64,000 nt of DNA from CAVOXO01 sp963700425 (GCA_963700425.1 CAVOXO010000001.1:1674001-1738000), one strand, 5' to 3'; numbered from the stretch's first letter, positions 27,832 to 39,676 are shown. Made by a program: numbers and translations. The notes: generated by a model not told the origin, from the letters alone.

Positions 27832-29583
27832 TTACACGGAGCGGGCGACGGTGACCGCCCGCCACTCGCCGTCGTTGATCGCGACCGTGGCTCGGACCGT
27901 CCACTCGGGACCCATCCGATCGATCACCTCGTCGAGACCGGGCTTGACGATGACCACGGCATCGGGGATGCCGGCCTCGACCAGACGCTCGCCCAGAGTG
28001 GGGTAGTCACGCGGTTCGGTGACGGTGAGGAAGCGACTCTCCAGCATGTGTTCCCACATGAATCGTCCCGCAGGGCTCCATGTCGACACGATCACCGGGC
28101 CGTCCGGTTGTGACGCCCCCTCGGTCTCGAGCGCGGCGGCCCACACGTCGGCGTCGAGCGCAGCGGATCCGGATCTGAGCGACAGGTGCGCCCGGACCGC
28201 GGCCCCGCTCCACAACAGCGACAGGGACACGACGGCCACCATGACCGTCCGGAACGAGCCGTGGCGGTCGATGGTCCAACGATCCCAGATGGCCACCGCG
28301 GCGACGAGCGCGGCGAACGGCAGGATCACGTGGAAGTAGCGACCGCCCCACTCGGCGACACCGCCGTAGCGGTACTGCGTCATCTCGACGGCGACGAACC
28401 CCACCAGGGCGGTCGCGCCGGCCACCCGCAGGAATGGGTCGGCCAGGTGCCGCCGACCGATCAGCAGCCACCCGACGGCCAACGCCGGCCAGGCGATGAG
28501 CAGTCCCGAGATCAGATCCGGCGAGACGATGAAGCGAAGGACCCCGACCCCGACGGCGGCGGCACCGAGGGTCCTGACGATGATCGGCCGCGCCCCCAGG
28601 CGCCAGCTGACGAAACACCCGAACAGCAGGAGGACGGCGACCGCCGCCAGCGTCGCCGGAAGACCTCGTCCGCCGGAGATCACGGTCGCTTCGAAGGCTT
28701 CGACCCGCGAACCGAGCAGGCTCGATTCACCGTAGGTGGGGGCGAAGGCGTAGGCCGTCTCGCCGTTGAGCAACCTGGTCTGCACGGCCGGACCGACCTT
28801 GTAGGCCGCGATCGACAGTCCCGCCGCGATCATCGAGACCGGGACAGCGCGGATCCAGCGCCGGGGACCGACCGCGACCATTCCGACCGCGAGAGCCATC
28901 CCGGCGAGAACGCCCTCGCTGCGGAACAGAACGGTGAGGGCGACACCGACCGTGACCATGAGGAGGCCGTCGACCCGACGGCGCTCCATCCAGCGCCACA
29001 CGCCGAGCGCCGCCAGCGCGACGCCGAGCGTGCCGAACGCGTGGGCGATCACCCAGAATCCGTCGAAGAACATCGGCGAACCGACACCCACCGCCCAGAG
29101 CACAGGTATGCCGAGCCCGGGACGAAGGTGTTCGGCGAGACGCGCGCAACACCACGCGGTGAACCAGAGCGCCACCGCATGGACGGCGACGACCAGCCAC
29201 AGGCCACCGAGGCTGCCCAGCCATCCGACCATCATCGGATACAGCGGGGTCTTGGCCACGAGGAACCACTGGGTCTGTCCGCGCATCGCCGACTCCATGC
29301 CGAACCATTCGCGATCCAGGTCGACCGATTCGACCCCCGACATCCCCCATTGTCCGGTCTCGGCGACGACCTTGCCCTGCAGCAGCATGACGCCTTCGTC
29401 GGCGCTGAGGATGGCGCCGTTGTGCGTCAGTGCGAGGATTCCCGCCAACACCAGCGCCAGCAGCGCACCATGGCGTAGCCACCGCCGCCCCGCCGCCCGC
29501 CGGGCGACGTCGAGGTCGACGTCATCGAACTCAGCCGGCGACGCAGCCTCTGTGGTCTCGGCGACGCCAACGGTGTCCGACAT
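27832..29583 (-). CDS. Large polytopic membrane protein, GT-C glycosyltransferase-like
   Basis: A 583-residue protein. After a soluble acidic N-terminus (about 35 residues) there are around ten to twelve transmembrane helices. The first extracytoplasmic loop has SADEGVMLLQGKVVAETG, with the acidic pair expected at the catalytic position of GT-C enzymes. A soluble C-terminal domain of about 120 residues follows the last helix. GGAGG lies directly before the ATG at 29583. The topology suits a polyprenyl-phosphate-sugar-dependent transferase, but donor and acceptor are unknown and the family call is by architecture only. Confidence 0.6.
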   Translation of the reverse strand: MSDTVGVAETTEAASPAEFDDVDLDVARRAAGRRWLRHGALLALVLAGILALTHNGAILSADEGVMLLQGKVVAETGQWGMSGVESVDLDREWFGMESAMRGQTQWFLVAKTPLYPMMVGWLGSLGGLWLVVAVHAVALWFTAWCCARLAEHLRPGLGIPVLWAVGVGSPMFFDGFWVIAHAFGTLGVALAALGVWRWMERRRVDGLLMVTVGVALTVLFRSEGVLAGMALAVGMVAVGPRRWIRAVPVSMIAAGLSIAAYKVGPAVQTRLLNGETAYAFAPTYGESSLLGSRVEAFEATVISGGRGLPATLAAVAVLLLFGCFVSWRLGARPIIVRTLGAAAVGVGVLRFIVSPDLISGLLIAWPALAVGWLLIGRRHLADPFLRVAGATALVGFVAVEMTQYRYGGVAEWGGRYFHVILPFAALVAAVAIWDRWTIDRHGSFRTVMVAVVSLSLLWSGAAVRAHLSLRSGSAALDADVWAAALETEGASQPDGPVIVSTWSPAGRFMWEHMLESRFLTVTEPRDYPTLGERLVEAGIPDAVVIVKPGLDEVIDRMGPEWTVRATVAINDGEWRAVTVARSV

Positions 29584-29678
29584 CCTCCTTCCATCGTCCG
29601 GACCGGGCCGTTCTTGAGCGCCGCCTCTCGGGGCGAGGGCGCTATCGTGCCCGACTGCCGCTCCCCCGCACCCGCTTC

Positions 29679-30448
29679 GTGACCGAGACCTCCCCCGCAC
29701 CCGCCCCCGACGACACCGCTGCATTCGCCGCCCGGATGTACGACGGCTACAAGATCTACGGCGAGGGCGACAACGAGATCCGTGCACTCGACGGCGTGAC
29801 CATCGGGTTCGCGTCGCACTCGTTCAGCGCCATCATGGGCCCGTCCGGCTCGGGCAAGTCAACGCTGCTGCAGACCATGTCGGGGCTCGACCGACTGACC
29901 GCGGGCCGGGCGTTCATCGGCGATACCGAGGTCGACGGCCATGTCGCCCACGGCGGCCACGGTCTTCCGTCGTCAACGCGTCGGCTTCGTGTTCCAGTCC
30001 TTCAATCTCGATCTCCGTCGCTCGACGTCGCGCAGGAACATCCTCTGCCGTTGACCCTCCAGAGCGCCTCGGTCGACACGCGCACTCTCGATGAGGTGGT
30101 CGAGGCGGTGGGAATCGGCCATCGCCTCGACCATCGTCCGTCCGAACTGTCCGGCGGCGAGCAGCAACGGGTGGCCGTGGCTCGCGCCCTCGTGGCGGCT
30201 CCCGAGGTCGTCTTCGCGGACGAACCCACCGGAAACCTCGACTCCGTGACCAGCGCCGACATCCTGGGGTTCCTGCACACGGACGGTCGACCACTGGGGG
30301 CGCAGCGTGATCATGGTCACCCACGATCCCGTGGCCGCAGCCTCATGCCGACCGCGTCGTGTTCTTCGCCGACGGTCGCCCGGTCAGCACACTCGACGGA
30401 CCGACGGTCGAGTCGATCGTCGACCACCTGAAAGCCACAGAGGCCTGA
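29679..30448 (+). CDS. ABC transporter ATP-binding protein, LolD/MacB type (frameshifted)
   Basis: The corrected product is about 255 residues. Walker A is MGPSGSGKSTLLQTMSGLD, the Q-loop FQSFNLDL appears in a second frame, the signature is ELSGGEQQRVAVARAL, and Walker B is VVFADEPTGNLD. The H-loop IMVTHDP again needs a frame change. Breaks lie near 29945, 30285 and 30340. Motif spacing matches ATPases that pair with FtsX-type permeases, and such a permease gene starts four bases after the stop. It probably powers lipoprotein or peptide export from the membrane outer leaflet. Confidence 0.8.
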
Positions 30449-30452
30449 CGCG

Positions 30453-32990
30453 ATGTGGTCCCTCACCGTGTCCAACGTCCGGACGAACATCGGCCGGCTG
30501 GTCGCCACCCTGCTGGCCATCGCATGGGGGTGTCGTTCCTCACGGCGGCGTCGATGTTCGTCCGGTCGATCCAGAACTCCCTGGGCGGCGCCATCGAGAC
30601 CGCGTACGCCGCGGTCGACGTGGCCGTGACCTACGACGCCGAGCGACCGAGACGGTGGACCGGGCGGTCCCGCGGCGCGGCGACGGCGAAGATCCCCGAT
30701 TCCGTCCGCGTCGTCATCTCAGCGAGCTGCCCGGGCGTCGATGCCGCCTCGGGCGAACGGGTGGGGTGTCACGCCGATCCTCGACGAGCCAGACCGACGC
30801 CGAGCGACACCGGTTTCGAATGCGGGACTCACCCTGCGCAACTGGATCGACGGGTCCCTGGCCACCCAGGAAGTCGTCGAGGGACGATCCCACGGGCCGG
30901 GTGAGGCGAAATCGCCATCGACCGCGGCACGGCCGAAGACGGACGGTCGCCCGTGGGCGACGCCGTGTCGATCTCGACCACCAGTCGGGGAGAGCGAGGT
31001 GACCGTGGTCGGCATCTCGGCGCTGACCGATGCCGACTCGCTCGATCCCGAGCGGCACGGTGAGCGTGTCGTAGTCGTGGATTCACGAGGTCGCCGGCGA
31101 GGCACGCCGAATGGACGGACCTGCTGGTGCGACTTCGACGAACCAGTGGTCACGCCGACGGCGGCCAGAATCGTGGTCCGGGACGCCACCCCCGACACGT
31201 TCACGGTGAGTTCGGGCGACGACTTTCAGAGACGAGGCCACCGGATCCGCCGGCGAGTTCGGCGACACCTTCGACCCATCCTCCAGGGATTCGCGTTCCT
31301 GGCGCTGTTCGTCTGTTCGATCGTCATCTACAACACCTACGCCGTCGTCGTCGCCCAACGACGCCGCGAACTGGCCCTCATCCGCGCCGTGGCAGCGACG
31401 CCCCGACAGGTGTGGCTCAGCCTGTGCGTCGAAGGACTCATCGTCGGAATCGCTCGGCAGCGCCCTGGGCGTGCTCGGCGGCGCCGCTCTGACCTCGGCG
31501 ATGCTGGCGCTGCTCGATCGATTCGGCGTTCGGTGTCAGCGGAATCGTCACCGTCGGTGACACCCGGAACCGTGATGCTTGGGAATGACCGCCGGCACGA
31601 TCGTGTCGCTCGTCGCCGTTCAGCTGCCGGCACTCCGCGGTGCCCGCACCGCACCGGTCGAGGCCATGCGCGAGGCCACGGTGGAGGGCGGGGCGCTCTC
31701 CCGTCGTCGGTGGATGTCCGCCGCGATTCTCGTCGGCCTCGGCGTGGTCGGGCTGGTGGCAATCTCCCAACGGGCTGGATCGTCGGCGCTCTCGGGTGTC
31801 ACTTCGTCATCGGGCTCTTCGTCGCCGGCCCGGCGCTGGCGGTCTCGTGTCCGCGGATCGCCCGACCGATCCTCCGGCCCATGGGCATGGCGGGACGCTG
31901 TCGGCCCAGAACCTCGAACGGAACCCCCGACGAACAGCGTCGACCTCCAATGCCCTGGTCATCGGCGTGCTGCTGGTCACGCTGGTGACGGTCGGCGGGA
32001 CGATCCTCCAGCGATGGACGGTCGACGACATCGCCGACCAGTCGAGTGCGGACGTCGTCGTCACGACGTTTCCCGGCGGCGCGCTCCCGCCGAGCCTGGT
32101 CGACGACGATCCGAGACATCGACACGGTCACGCGGGTCGTCGTCGCTTCGGAGCGCGCGACGTCGATCGAGGACGGGGGCACTTCGCCGCATCTCGGCGG
32201 CGTCGCCCGCCGATCTCGACGCCATCGGCATCACCACATCCGACGGATCACTCGAGCGACCTCGGCGACGGCGTGGCCGTGCTGGGATGTCGACGGAGCG
32301 ATCGAGGAGGTCGGCACCGTCGTGCTGCGGGGTCGAGGGCGGGACGACCATCGAACTCCCGATCACCGCCACCATCGACTTCAGCCTCGACAGCCTTCAG
32401 CTGGGCTATCTCGTCGCGCCGGAGACCCTCGACGACTCTGCCCGTCGAGGCGGTCGACTCGACCGCATACGTGTTGGCCGAACCGGCGAACGGCCGAGGA
32501 GACCGCCGACGAGGTGGCCGGCATCGTCCGCGGTTACTCGACCCTGTACTCCTACGCAGGGAACCTCTTCGCCGACCTCATCAACGAGGCGTTCTCGTTT
32601 CTCATCAACGCCATCAACGCGCTGCTCGGAATGAGCGTCATCATCGCCCTCATCGGGATCGTCAACACCCTGTCGCTGTCGATCTTCGAGCGGCGCCAGG
32701 AGATCGGACTCCTGCGAGCGGTGGGCATGAGCCGGCGCGAGGTCCGGCGGATGATCCGGCTCGAGTCGCTTCAGATCGCCCTGCTGGGGACACTCGTCGG
32801 ATTCGTCGCCGGTCTCGTGCTCATCGTGTTGCTCATCCGGGCCGCCGACATCGGGGCGTCGATCTCCTTCGACGCCGGACGACTGGCCCTGATCCTCGTC
32901 GTGGGAGTCGTGGTCGGGATCGCCGCGTCGGTCATCCCGACGCGCCGGGTCAACCGGCACAACATCGTCGATGCCATGCGCTCCGAGTAG
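30453..32990 (+). CDS. ABC transporter permease with two FtsX domains (many frameshifts)
   Basis: The corrected product is about 845 residues. It opens MWSLTVSNVRTNIGRLVATL with the first helix. A first FtsX core (FAFLALFVCSIVIYNTYAVV, then RRRELALIRAVAATPRQVW) lies near 31285-31450. A second (LGMSVIIALIGIVNTLSLSI, ERRQEIGLLRAVGMSRREV) lies near 32620-32760, and it ends with helices and IPTRRVNRHNIVDAMRSE. Large soluble domains precede each core. This is the actinobacterial MacB-like exporter layout, partner of the ATPase just upstream. The frame changes many times between 30520 and 32500; the last 160 residues are clean. Confidence 0.75.
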
Positions 32991-33119
32991 TCCCGCGTTG
33001 AGCGACGGGACCGCCGCATCGCTCGCGCCTGCCCGCCTGCCCGTCGATTGACCGCCACCACGAACGTCGCCGATGCTGGTGTCGCTGAGCCCCTCCTTCG
33101 ACGACCCGAGGACCGATCC

Positions 33120-33923
33120 GTGACCGCAATGGCCTTCGTCCCGACCGACAACAGCGGCAACCCGGCATTCGGCGATCGGATCACGTCCGAGTTCCTGGCC
33201 GGGGGAGCAGAGCAGGCCACGATGACCCGGGGCGGCGTGGCGATCAAGACCCTGGTCAACCTCGTCGTGCTCGCCGCCGCAGGAGCATGGGGGTGGGCAT
33301 CGGCCACCGAGCCCGTCGCGACGGACGCAGGCAGCGGGTTCGCCAACGTCACGGTCACGATACCGGGAGGGTTCTGGCTGGCGTCGTTCGGCGCCTTCTT
33401 CGTCGGCATCCTCTGTTCGTTCAACCCACGGCGTGCCGCGATCCTCGGGGTCGTGTACGCGCTGCTCGAAGGGTACGTCCTGGGCGCGATCTCGGCGATG
33501 TTCGACGCCCAGACCGAGGGCATCGTCGGCGCCGCGGTCCTCAGCACCGTCTGCGTGTTCGTTGTCGCCTGGCTCGTCTACTCCCTGGGCATCATCACGC
33601 CGACGGCGAAACTGGCTTTCGGCGTCGCGGCGGGCATCGGCGGGCTGGCCTTGTTGTACTTCTTCGTCTTCATCGTCTCGCTGTTCGACTGGCAATGGCT
33701 CTACAGCGAGAGTTTCCGAACGATCGGACTGGTCGTCACCGTCCTGGCGATCGTTCTCGCGGCGCTCAGCCTGACACTCGACTTCGGCTCAATCGACGCA
33801 GGGGTCTCCGCCGGCGCACCCAAGTTCATGGAGTGGTACAGCGCCTACGGACTGATGGTGACGCTGATCTGGCTGTACCTGCTGATCCTGCGGTTGCTGG
33901 CGCTGCTGTCACGCAACCGATGA
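33120..33923 (+). CDS. Bax inhibitor-1/YccA-like membrane protein
   Basis: A 267-residue integral membrane protein with seven hydrophobic segments. The N-terminal NPAFGDRITSEFLAGG and MTRGGVAIKTLVNLVVL precede the helices. ALLEGYVLGAISAMF and the terminal YGLMVTLIWLYLLILRLLALL are typical of the actinobacterial YccA/Bax inhibitor-1 branch. GTG 33120 has GAGGA at 33108-33112; ATG 33129 is an alternative. Relatives act as pH-sensitive calcium leak channels or protease modulators; neither is shown here. It is convergent with uvrB. Confidence 0.85.
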   Translation: MTAMAFVPTDNSGNPAFGDRITSEFLAGGAEQATMTRGGVAIKTLVNLVVLAAAGAWGWASATEPVATDAGSGFANVTVTIPGGFWLASFGAFFVGILCSFNPRRAAILGVVYALLEGYVLGAISAMFDAQTEGIVGAAVLSTVCVFVVAWLVYSLGIITPTAKLAFGVAAGIGGLALLYFFVFIVSLFDWQWLYSESFRTIGLVVTVLAIVLAALSLTLDFGSIDAGVSAGAPKFMEWYSAYGLMVTLIWLYLLILRLLALLSRNR

Positions 33924-33974
33924 CCCGACCGAAACCGGCACTGGTCAGGTCGGACCCGGCGCTCACCTTCCCGC

Positions 33975-36036
33975 TCAGGCGAGTCCGGCCTCGCGGATCT
34001 CACGTCGCAGCTCCTTGATCTCGTCCCGGAGCCGGGCTGCGTACTCGAAGCGAAGGTCGGCCGATGCCTCGTTCATCTCCATCTCGAGGGTGTCGATGAG
34101 CTTGCCCAGGTCCGCTGGGCGCCACATCGCGGAACTCCTCGCGCACCATCGGTTGACCGGGACGACCCTCGCCGACGACCGACGCCGGGCATCGGAGCCT
34201 CGGAGTTGCCGCGAAGGTCGGCCAGGATGTCGGTCACCGGCTTCTGATCGTGGGGGGTGATGCCGTGGTCCTCGTTGTAGGCCACCTGGATCGCGCGCCG
34301 ACGAGTTCGTCTCGGAGATGGCCCGCTCCATCGAATCGGTCACGGTGTCGGCGTACATGATCACCCTGCCGGCCGCGTTGCGGGCCGCACGACCGATCAT
34401 CTGGACGAGGGACGTGTCGGAGCGGAGGAACCCCTCCTTGTCGGCGTCGAGGATCGCCATGAGCGACACCTCGGGAATGTCGAGACCCTCCCGCAGCAGG
34501 TTGATGCCCACCAGAACGTCGAACGCCCCGAGCCGCAGGTCGCGGATCAGTTCGATCCGCTCGAGGGTGTCGACCTCGCTGTGCAGGTAGCGGACCCGCA
34601 CCCCCATCTCGAGCAGGTAGTCGGTGAGATCCTCCGCCATCTTCTTGGTGAGCGTGGTGACCAGGGTGCGCTCGCCGCGTTCGGCCCGTTCGGTCACCTC
34701 GGCCAGCAGATCGTCGATCTGGCCCTTCGTCTGGCGGATCTCCACCTCGGGGTCGATGAGCCCGGTGGGTCGCACGATCTGCTCGACGACCTGCCCGGAG
34801 TTCTCGATCTCCCACGCGGCTGGGCGTCGCCGAGAGGAAGATCGTCTGGCCCGCCCGCTCGACCCACTCCTCGAAACGGAGCGGACGATTGTCGGCCGCG
34901 GACGGCAGCCTGAACCCGTGCTCGACCAGGGTCTCCTTGCGGGACCGGTCTCCCTGCGAACTGGCCGTGGAGCTGAGGGATGGCCACGTGGGACTCGTCG
35001 ATGATCGTGAGGTAGTCGCGCGGGAAGAAGTCCAGCAGCGTGTGCGGCGGCTCGCCGGCGCTCGCGCCCGTCGATCGGAGCCGAGTAGTTCTCGATCCCG
35101 TTGCAGAACCCCATCTCGGACATCATCTCGAGGTCGTATTCGGTGCGCATCCGCAGCCGCTGGGCCTCGAGCAGCTTGCCCTCCTTCTCGAAGGCGCCAA
35201 GCCGCTGCTGAAGCTCGTTCTCGATGCGGGTGATCGCCGTGGCCGAGTCGCTCGTCGGACGTGGCGTAGTGCGTCGCCGGAAAGAGGACGAACTCCTCGA
35301 GTGGACCGGATCCGGTCGCCGGTGAGCGGATCGAACTCCCACATCGCCTCGATCTCGTCGCCGAAGAGCTCGATGCGGACCGCCGACTCGTCGTACGCCG
35401 GGTGAACCTCGATGACGTCGCCCTTGACCCGGAACTTCGACCGGATGAGATTCATCTCGTTGCGTTCGTACTGAAGGTCGACCAGTCGGCGCAGGATGTC
35501 GCGGTGATCGTGGGTCTCGCCCACCCGAAGGACGAGCAGTTGATCGGCGTACTCGTCGGGCGAACCGAGGCCGTAGATGCAGCTGACCGACGCGACCGAC
35601 GATCACGTCGCGCCGGGTCAGCAGCGCCGAGCTGGCCGAGTGGCGGAGCCGGTCGATCTCGTCGTTGACCGTCGCGTCCTTCTCGATGTAGGTGTCCGAG
35701 GACGGCATGTAGGCCTCGGGCTGGTAGTAGTCGTAGTACGAGACGAAGTACTCGACGCGGTTGTCGGGGAAGAACTCGCGGAACTCGTTGGCCAGCTGCG
35801 CCGCAAGGCTCTTGTTCGGCGCGATGACCAGTGTGGGTCGCTGGACCTGCTCGATCGTCCAGGCGATCGTGGCGGACTTGCCCGACCCGGTGATGCCCAG
35901 ACAGCGTCTGGAAGCGCTCGCCCCGCCAGACCCCGTCGGCGAGCGCCTCGATGGCCTCCGGCTGATCGCCGGCGGGCGAGAAGTCGGAATGCACGACGAA
36001 GGGACGTTCGGTCCGGGTGATCTCGTTGATGCTCAA
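33975..36036 (-). CDS. uvrB: Excinuclease ABC subunit B (many frameshifts)
   Basis: About 685 residues when corrected. FVVHSDFSPAGDQPEAIEAL starts the helicase core. PNKSLAAQLANEFREFFPDN, the damage-probing hairpin YDYYQPEAYMPSSDTYIEKD, RVRYLHSEVDTLERIELIRD and VGINLLREGLDIPEVSLMAILDADKEG, and the C-terminal UVR pair ending YAARLRDEIKELRREI follow in order across several frames. The start is TTG 36034-36036, overlapping the coaE stop (TTGA). About ten frame changes occur, most between 34100 and 35900. It loads at lesions brought by UvrA and recruits UvrC. No LexA box was seen upstream of its coaE partner. Confidence 0.9.
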
Positions 36037-36649
36037 CGCCGCCTCACCCTCGCGCGCTGCTCGTCGATCCAGTCCCACGCCGCGTCGATCTGTGGCGCGA
36101 GAGTCGCTCGATCGCCCGAGTTGTCGATGACGAACGACGCCTCTGCCCGCCGTTCCGTCGCGAGATGGCCTGGCGAGCGATCCGCGCCCGGGCGTCGGCC
36201 TCGCTGAAGCCACGGCTGTTCGACCAGCCGCTGCACCGCGATCTCGGGATCGAGATCGACCACGATCGCTGCCGACGATGCCCTCCCATCCCGACTCGGC
36301 CAGAAGCGGGATGTCGAGGATCACCACGTTGTCGGTCTCGGCCTGCTCGGCGACACGACGGAACATCTCGTCGCGAACTGCGGGATGAACGATCTCCCCC
36401 AGGGCCTCGAGGACGTCGGGGTCGGAAAACGCCATGTCGGCGACCGCCTGGCGGTCGAGCGTGCCGTCGTCATGGAGAATTCCCGCACCGAAGCGATCGA
36501 CCATGTCCCCGAGCACCTTCTGGCCGGGTTGCTGCAGCTCGTGCACGATGGCGTCGGCGTCGATGACCACGGCGCCACGTTCTGCGAGAGCAGCCGGACA
36601 CGGTCGTCTTTCCCGAGCCGATACCGCCGGTCAGCCCCACGAGGATCAC
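36033..36649 (-). CDS. coaE: Dephospho-CoA kinase (frameshifted)
   Basis: About 205 residues when corrected. The start GTG is followed by VILVGLTGGIGSGKTTVS with the P-loop. VVIDADAIVHELQQPGQ, FSDPDVLEALGEIVHPAVR and VILDIPLLAESGWEG follow in the second frame, then VDLDPEIAVQRLVEQ and ASFVIDNSGD after another change. It phosphorylates the ribose of dephospho-CoA, the last step of CoA synthesis. The breaks near 36590, 36268 and 36170 are each cured by removing one base. It is translationally coupled to uvrB, a common actinobacterial pairing. Confidence 0.87.
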
Positions 36650-36684
36650 GGCGTCACACTATCGGCGACCCCCGACAGCGGGGA

Positions 36685-38610
36685 ATGCCGGATGACCCCG
36701 GGATCTTGCCCAAAAGTCTCACACATGCGCCCGTGCGTGCCGATGGTTCGTTGGAGACCGACCTCCAGAATCACGCCGTGAAGACACTTCATCCGCACGA
36801 TCAACTCGACGACGTCGCCCGCGAGGGCACGAACGCGGCTCCGCCCACGCCGGCAACGCAGCCGTCTGGCGCGCGAGATTCCGGCGGGCGAGCATCGACC
36901 CGACCGAGGGCCCCGGCGACATCCCCGCCGACATGCTCATCGCACCAGCACGACCGGATCGCCGTGTTCGGACCGGTCATCACGGCGACCCGTCTCGCCA
37001 CCACCGCGATCTCGCTCCTGCTGGCCAGCGACGCGATCTTCGCCGGCGATGTCGGCGTCAGGATCGCCACCGTCGATCGTGGTCGTCTACGCCACGCTCC
37101 GTTCGCTTCCGTCCGATCCGATACACCGATCCGCTGTCCAGCCTGCTCGCGGTCTTCGTCGAGGTCGCTCTCCACATCGCCGTGGTGTCTCGCGACCGGG
37201 CTGTGGGCATCCCCCTTCGTCTACACGTTGCTCACCGCCGTCATCGTCGCCGGATTCGCCCGGGGTTTCGGCTTCGGGCTCCGGATCGGCGATCGCCACC
37301 TCGCTCTCGATCTCGTTGCCTCAGCTGATCGCAGAGGGACTACTCGGCCGACGCGATCCGCGCGTCCGCTCGCTGGTCGGTGCTGCTGATCCTCATCTCG
37401 ATCGTCTCGGGATACGGACGTCGCATCTCCGGTGAGGCCGACCGCGAACGCGACCTCGCGCTCGACCGGTTGAGCCGGCTGGCCGATGCCAACGCACTGC
37501 TCTTCTCACTGCACCGGGTCGCTCAGAGCCTGCCTGCATCGCTGGACATGAGCGACGTCCTCGATTCCACCGTGAGCCGGCTCCGGGGACTGGTCGACTT
37601 CGACTCGATCATCATCCTCCTCTTCGACGACACCGACGGGCAGTGGGAGGTCGCTCCGCAACGAGGGCGTCACCCTGCCACCGCGGATCGGAGCCACCGA
37701 TCTGCCCCCGGGAATGCGTCAGGCGATCACCGACGGAGGCGTGTCCACCTGCAATGACCTGCGTCGGAGTCGACGGAGGCGGGTTCGACGCCACGTCAGG
37801 CTCGGCTCTCTACGGCGTCCTGACCGCCCGCGAGTCGATCATGGGCCTCATCGCACTCGAGAACCGGGATCCCGGAGCGTTCGACCAGCGTTCCGGCGGA
37901 CTCCTGGAGGGATTCGTCCCGCCGTTGGCTCTGGCCCTCGACAACGCCCGCTGGTTCGCCCGGCTCCGGACCGTCGGCGCGGACGAGGAACGGACCACGG
38001 ATCGCGCGGGACCTGCACGATCGCATCGGGCAGTCACTCGCCTACCTGGCGTTCGAACTCGATCGGATCGTCGCCCGGGAGTCGGAGGGAGCCGACCTCG
38101 GGCCGGCCCTCGACCAGTTGCGGGACGACGTACGGGGGGTCATCGGCGAGGTACGCGACACGCTGTACGACCTTCGCACCGACGTCAGCGAGGATTCGAG
38201 CCTCGCGACGATCCTCGATCAGTACGCCGAGCGGGTCGCCGAACGAACCGGGGTGCAGATCTCCGTCGAGGCCGACACCGACCACCGGCTGCCGCTCCTC
38301 CAGGAGCGCGAGCTGTGGCGGATCATCCAGGAGGCGATCACCAACACCGAGCGCCATTCGCGGGCCCGGCGCCTCCAGATCACGTATCGCTGCGACGGCG
38401 ACCGGGCCGCGATCCGCATCACCGACGACGGCGTCGGATTCGAGTCCGGCAAGGCCGGACGCCTCGACAGCTACGGCATGTTGGGCATGCGGGAGACGGG
38501 CTTCGTCGATCGGGGCCACTCTCGACATCAGATCGATTCCCGGTCGCGGCACCTCTGTGACCTGCGTGCTCGACCCTTCCTCCGAGAGCGACCGAGCACA
38601 TGCCCATTGA
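36685..38610 (+). CDS. Sensor histidine kinase, NarL-partner type (many frameshifts)
   Basis: The corrected product is about 640 residues; the start is uncertain (ATG 36685 is the first workable one). After a soluble segment there are four to six membrane helices (about 36960-37410), then a GAF-like domain (LSRLADANALLFSLHRVAQS to LEGFVPPLALALDNARWF). Next is a HisKA_3 dimerisation domain whose phospho-acceptor His lies in RIARDLHDRIGQSLAYLAFE, and a HATPase domain (WRIIQEAITNTERHSRA, ITDDGVGFE, YGMLGMRE). It overlaps the response regulator gene, its presumed partner. The stimulus is unknown. Confidence 0.78.
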
Positions 38611-39288
38611 CCCACGACCCATGGACGGAACCATGAACCCACCCATCAGACTGATGCTGGCCGATGACCACCGCATGCTGCGCGAGGGGCTGCGACGATC
38701 GATGACCGAAGCGGGCTTCTCGATCGTCGGGGAGGCCCAGGACGGGGTTCAGGCGGTACGCATGGCCGAAGAACTGCTGCCCGACGTCATCCTCATGGAC
38801 GTGTCCATGCCGAACTGCGACGGAGTGGAGGCGTGTCGACAGGTCAAGGCCCACCGAGGCCAGACCAAGGTCGTCATGCTGACCATGCACGCGGACAAGC
38901 GAGGTGCTCACCGACGCGATCCGGGCGGGGGCCAGCGGCTATCTCATCAAGGACTCCTCGACCGCCGAGATCGCCGACGCGGTCCGCATGGCGGCCGCGG
39001 GCGACACCGTGCTGTCTCCCAGCCTGGCCAGATCGATGCTCGACGAGGTCCGGCGTCTCGACGACCGCTCGACCCCCGAGGAGGAACGGGTGGTGACCAA
39101 GCGCGAGGAGCAGGTACTGCAACTGATCGCAGACGGGTGTTCGACTCCCGAGGTCGCCGAAGGGCTGTTCATCTCCCAGAAGACGGTCAAGAACCACCTG
39201 GCGTCGATCTACCAGAAGCTCGACGCGACGGGACCGCACGCAGGCCGTCCTCCAGGCGGTCCGTATGGGAATCGTCCGGCTCGACTGA
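38600..39288 (+). CDS. NarL/FixJ family response regulator (frameshifted)
   Basis: About 220-229 residues. The receiver domain has LMLADDHRMLREGL with the acidic pair, the phospho-acceptor Asp in VILMDVSMPNCDG, the Thr of VVMLTMHAD and the Lys of GYLIKDSS. The LuxR-type HTH follows (LTKREEQVLQLI-like VTKREEQVLQLIADG, then VAEGLFISQKTVKNHLASIY). One surplus base near 38900 and another near 39225 break the frame; the corrected tail ends QAVRMGIVRLD. ATG 38600 overlaps the kinase stop by 11 bases; ATG 38633 is an alternative start. The Flp pilin gene lies 76 bases downstream. Confidence 0.85.
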
Positions 39289-39364
39289 GTGCCGGTGGAG
39301 GGGCTCGGTGTGGCTCCACCACAGATTCCGGCCGTCGGACTCAAGTCATAGGCCAAAAGGACCG

Positions 39365-39610
39365 ATGCACACCGTGAAGCACCACCACCACCAGGAACGC
39401 ACACGTCGGAGGTATCCCGTGTCATTGCTCATCACCATCCACGCCGCCATGGGGCGGCTACTCGCGCCGTCTCGTCCCGAACGAGCAGCGAGCCTCATCG
39501 AGTACACGCTGCTCGTCGCCCTGATCGCACTGGTCTGCATCGTCGCCGTGACCAGGTTCGGCACGACGGTCAAGGAGTCCGGCTTCGAGAGCATCAGCGG
39601 CCATCTGTAG
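39365..39610 (+). CDS. Flp family type IVb pilin
   Basis: An 81-residue prepilin. A basic leader precedes ERAASLIEYTLLVALIALV, the type IVb pilin N-terminal helix with the E/Y pair, and a short tail with FGTTVKESGFESI completes the normal Flp size. The leader is longer than usual; ATG 39449 would give a more typical one. It lies just downstream of the two-component genes, so it may be a target or simply a neighbour. No tad assembly genes are present in this window. Confidence 0.82.
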   Translation: MHTVKHHHHQERTRRRYPVSLLITIHAAMGRLLAPSRPERAASLIEYTLLVALIALVCIVAVTRFGTTVKESGFESISGHL

Positions 39611-39676
39611 CCCGGCCCGGAGCGGGCAGCCGCCTGCGCGGTCAGTGGCTCGGCGACCGAGCTTCGTCTCGACGGC

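Noticed and set aside
28186..29478. 430-codon plus-strand open frame
   Set aside because: Antisense shadow of the GT-C-like membrane gene, dominated by charged low-complexity sequence.
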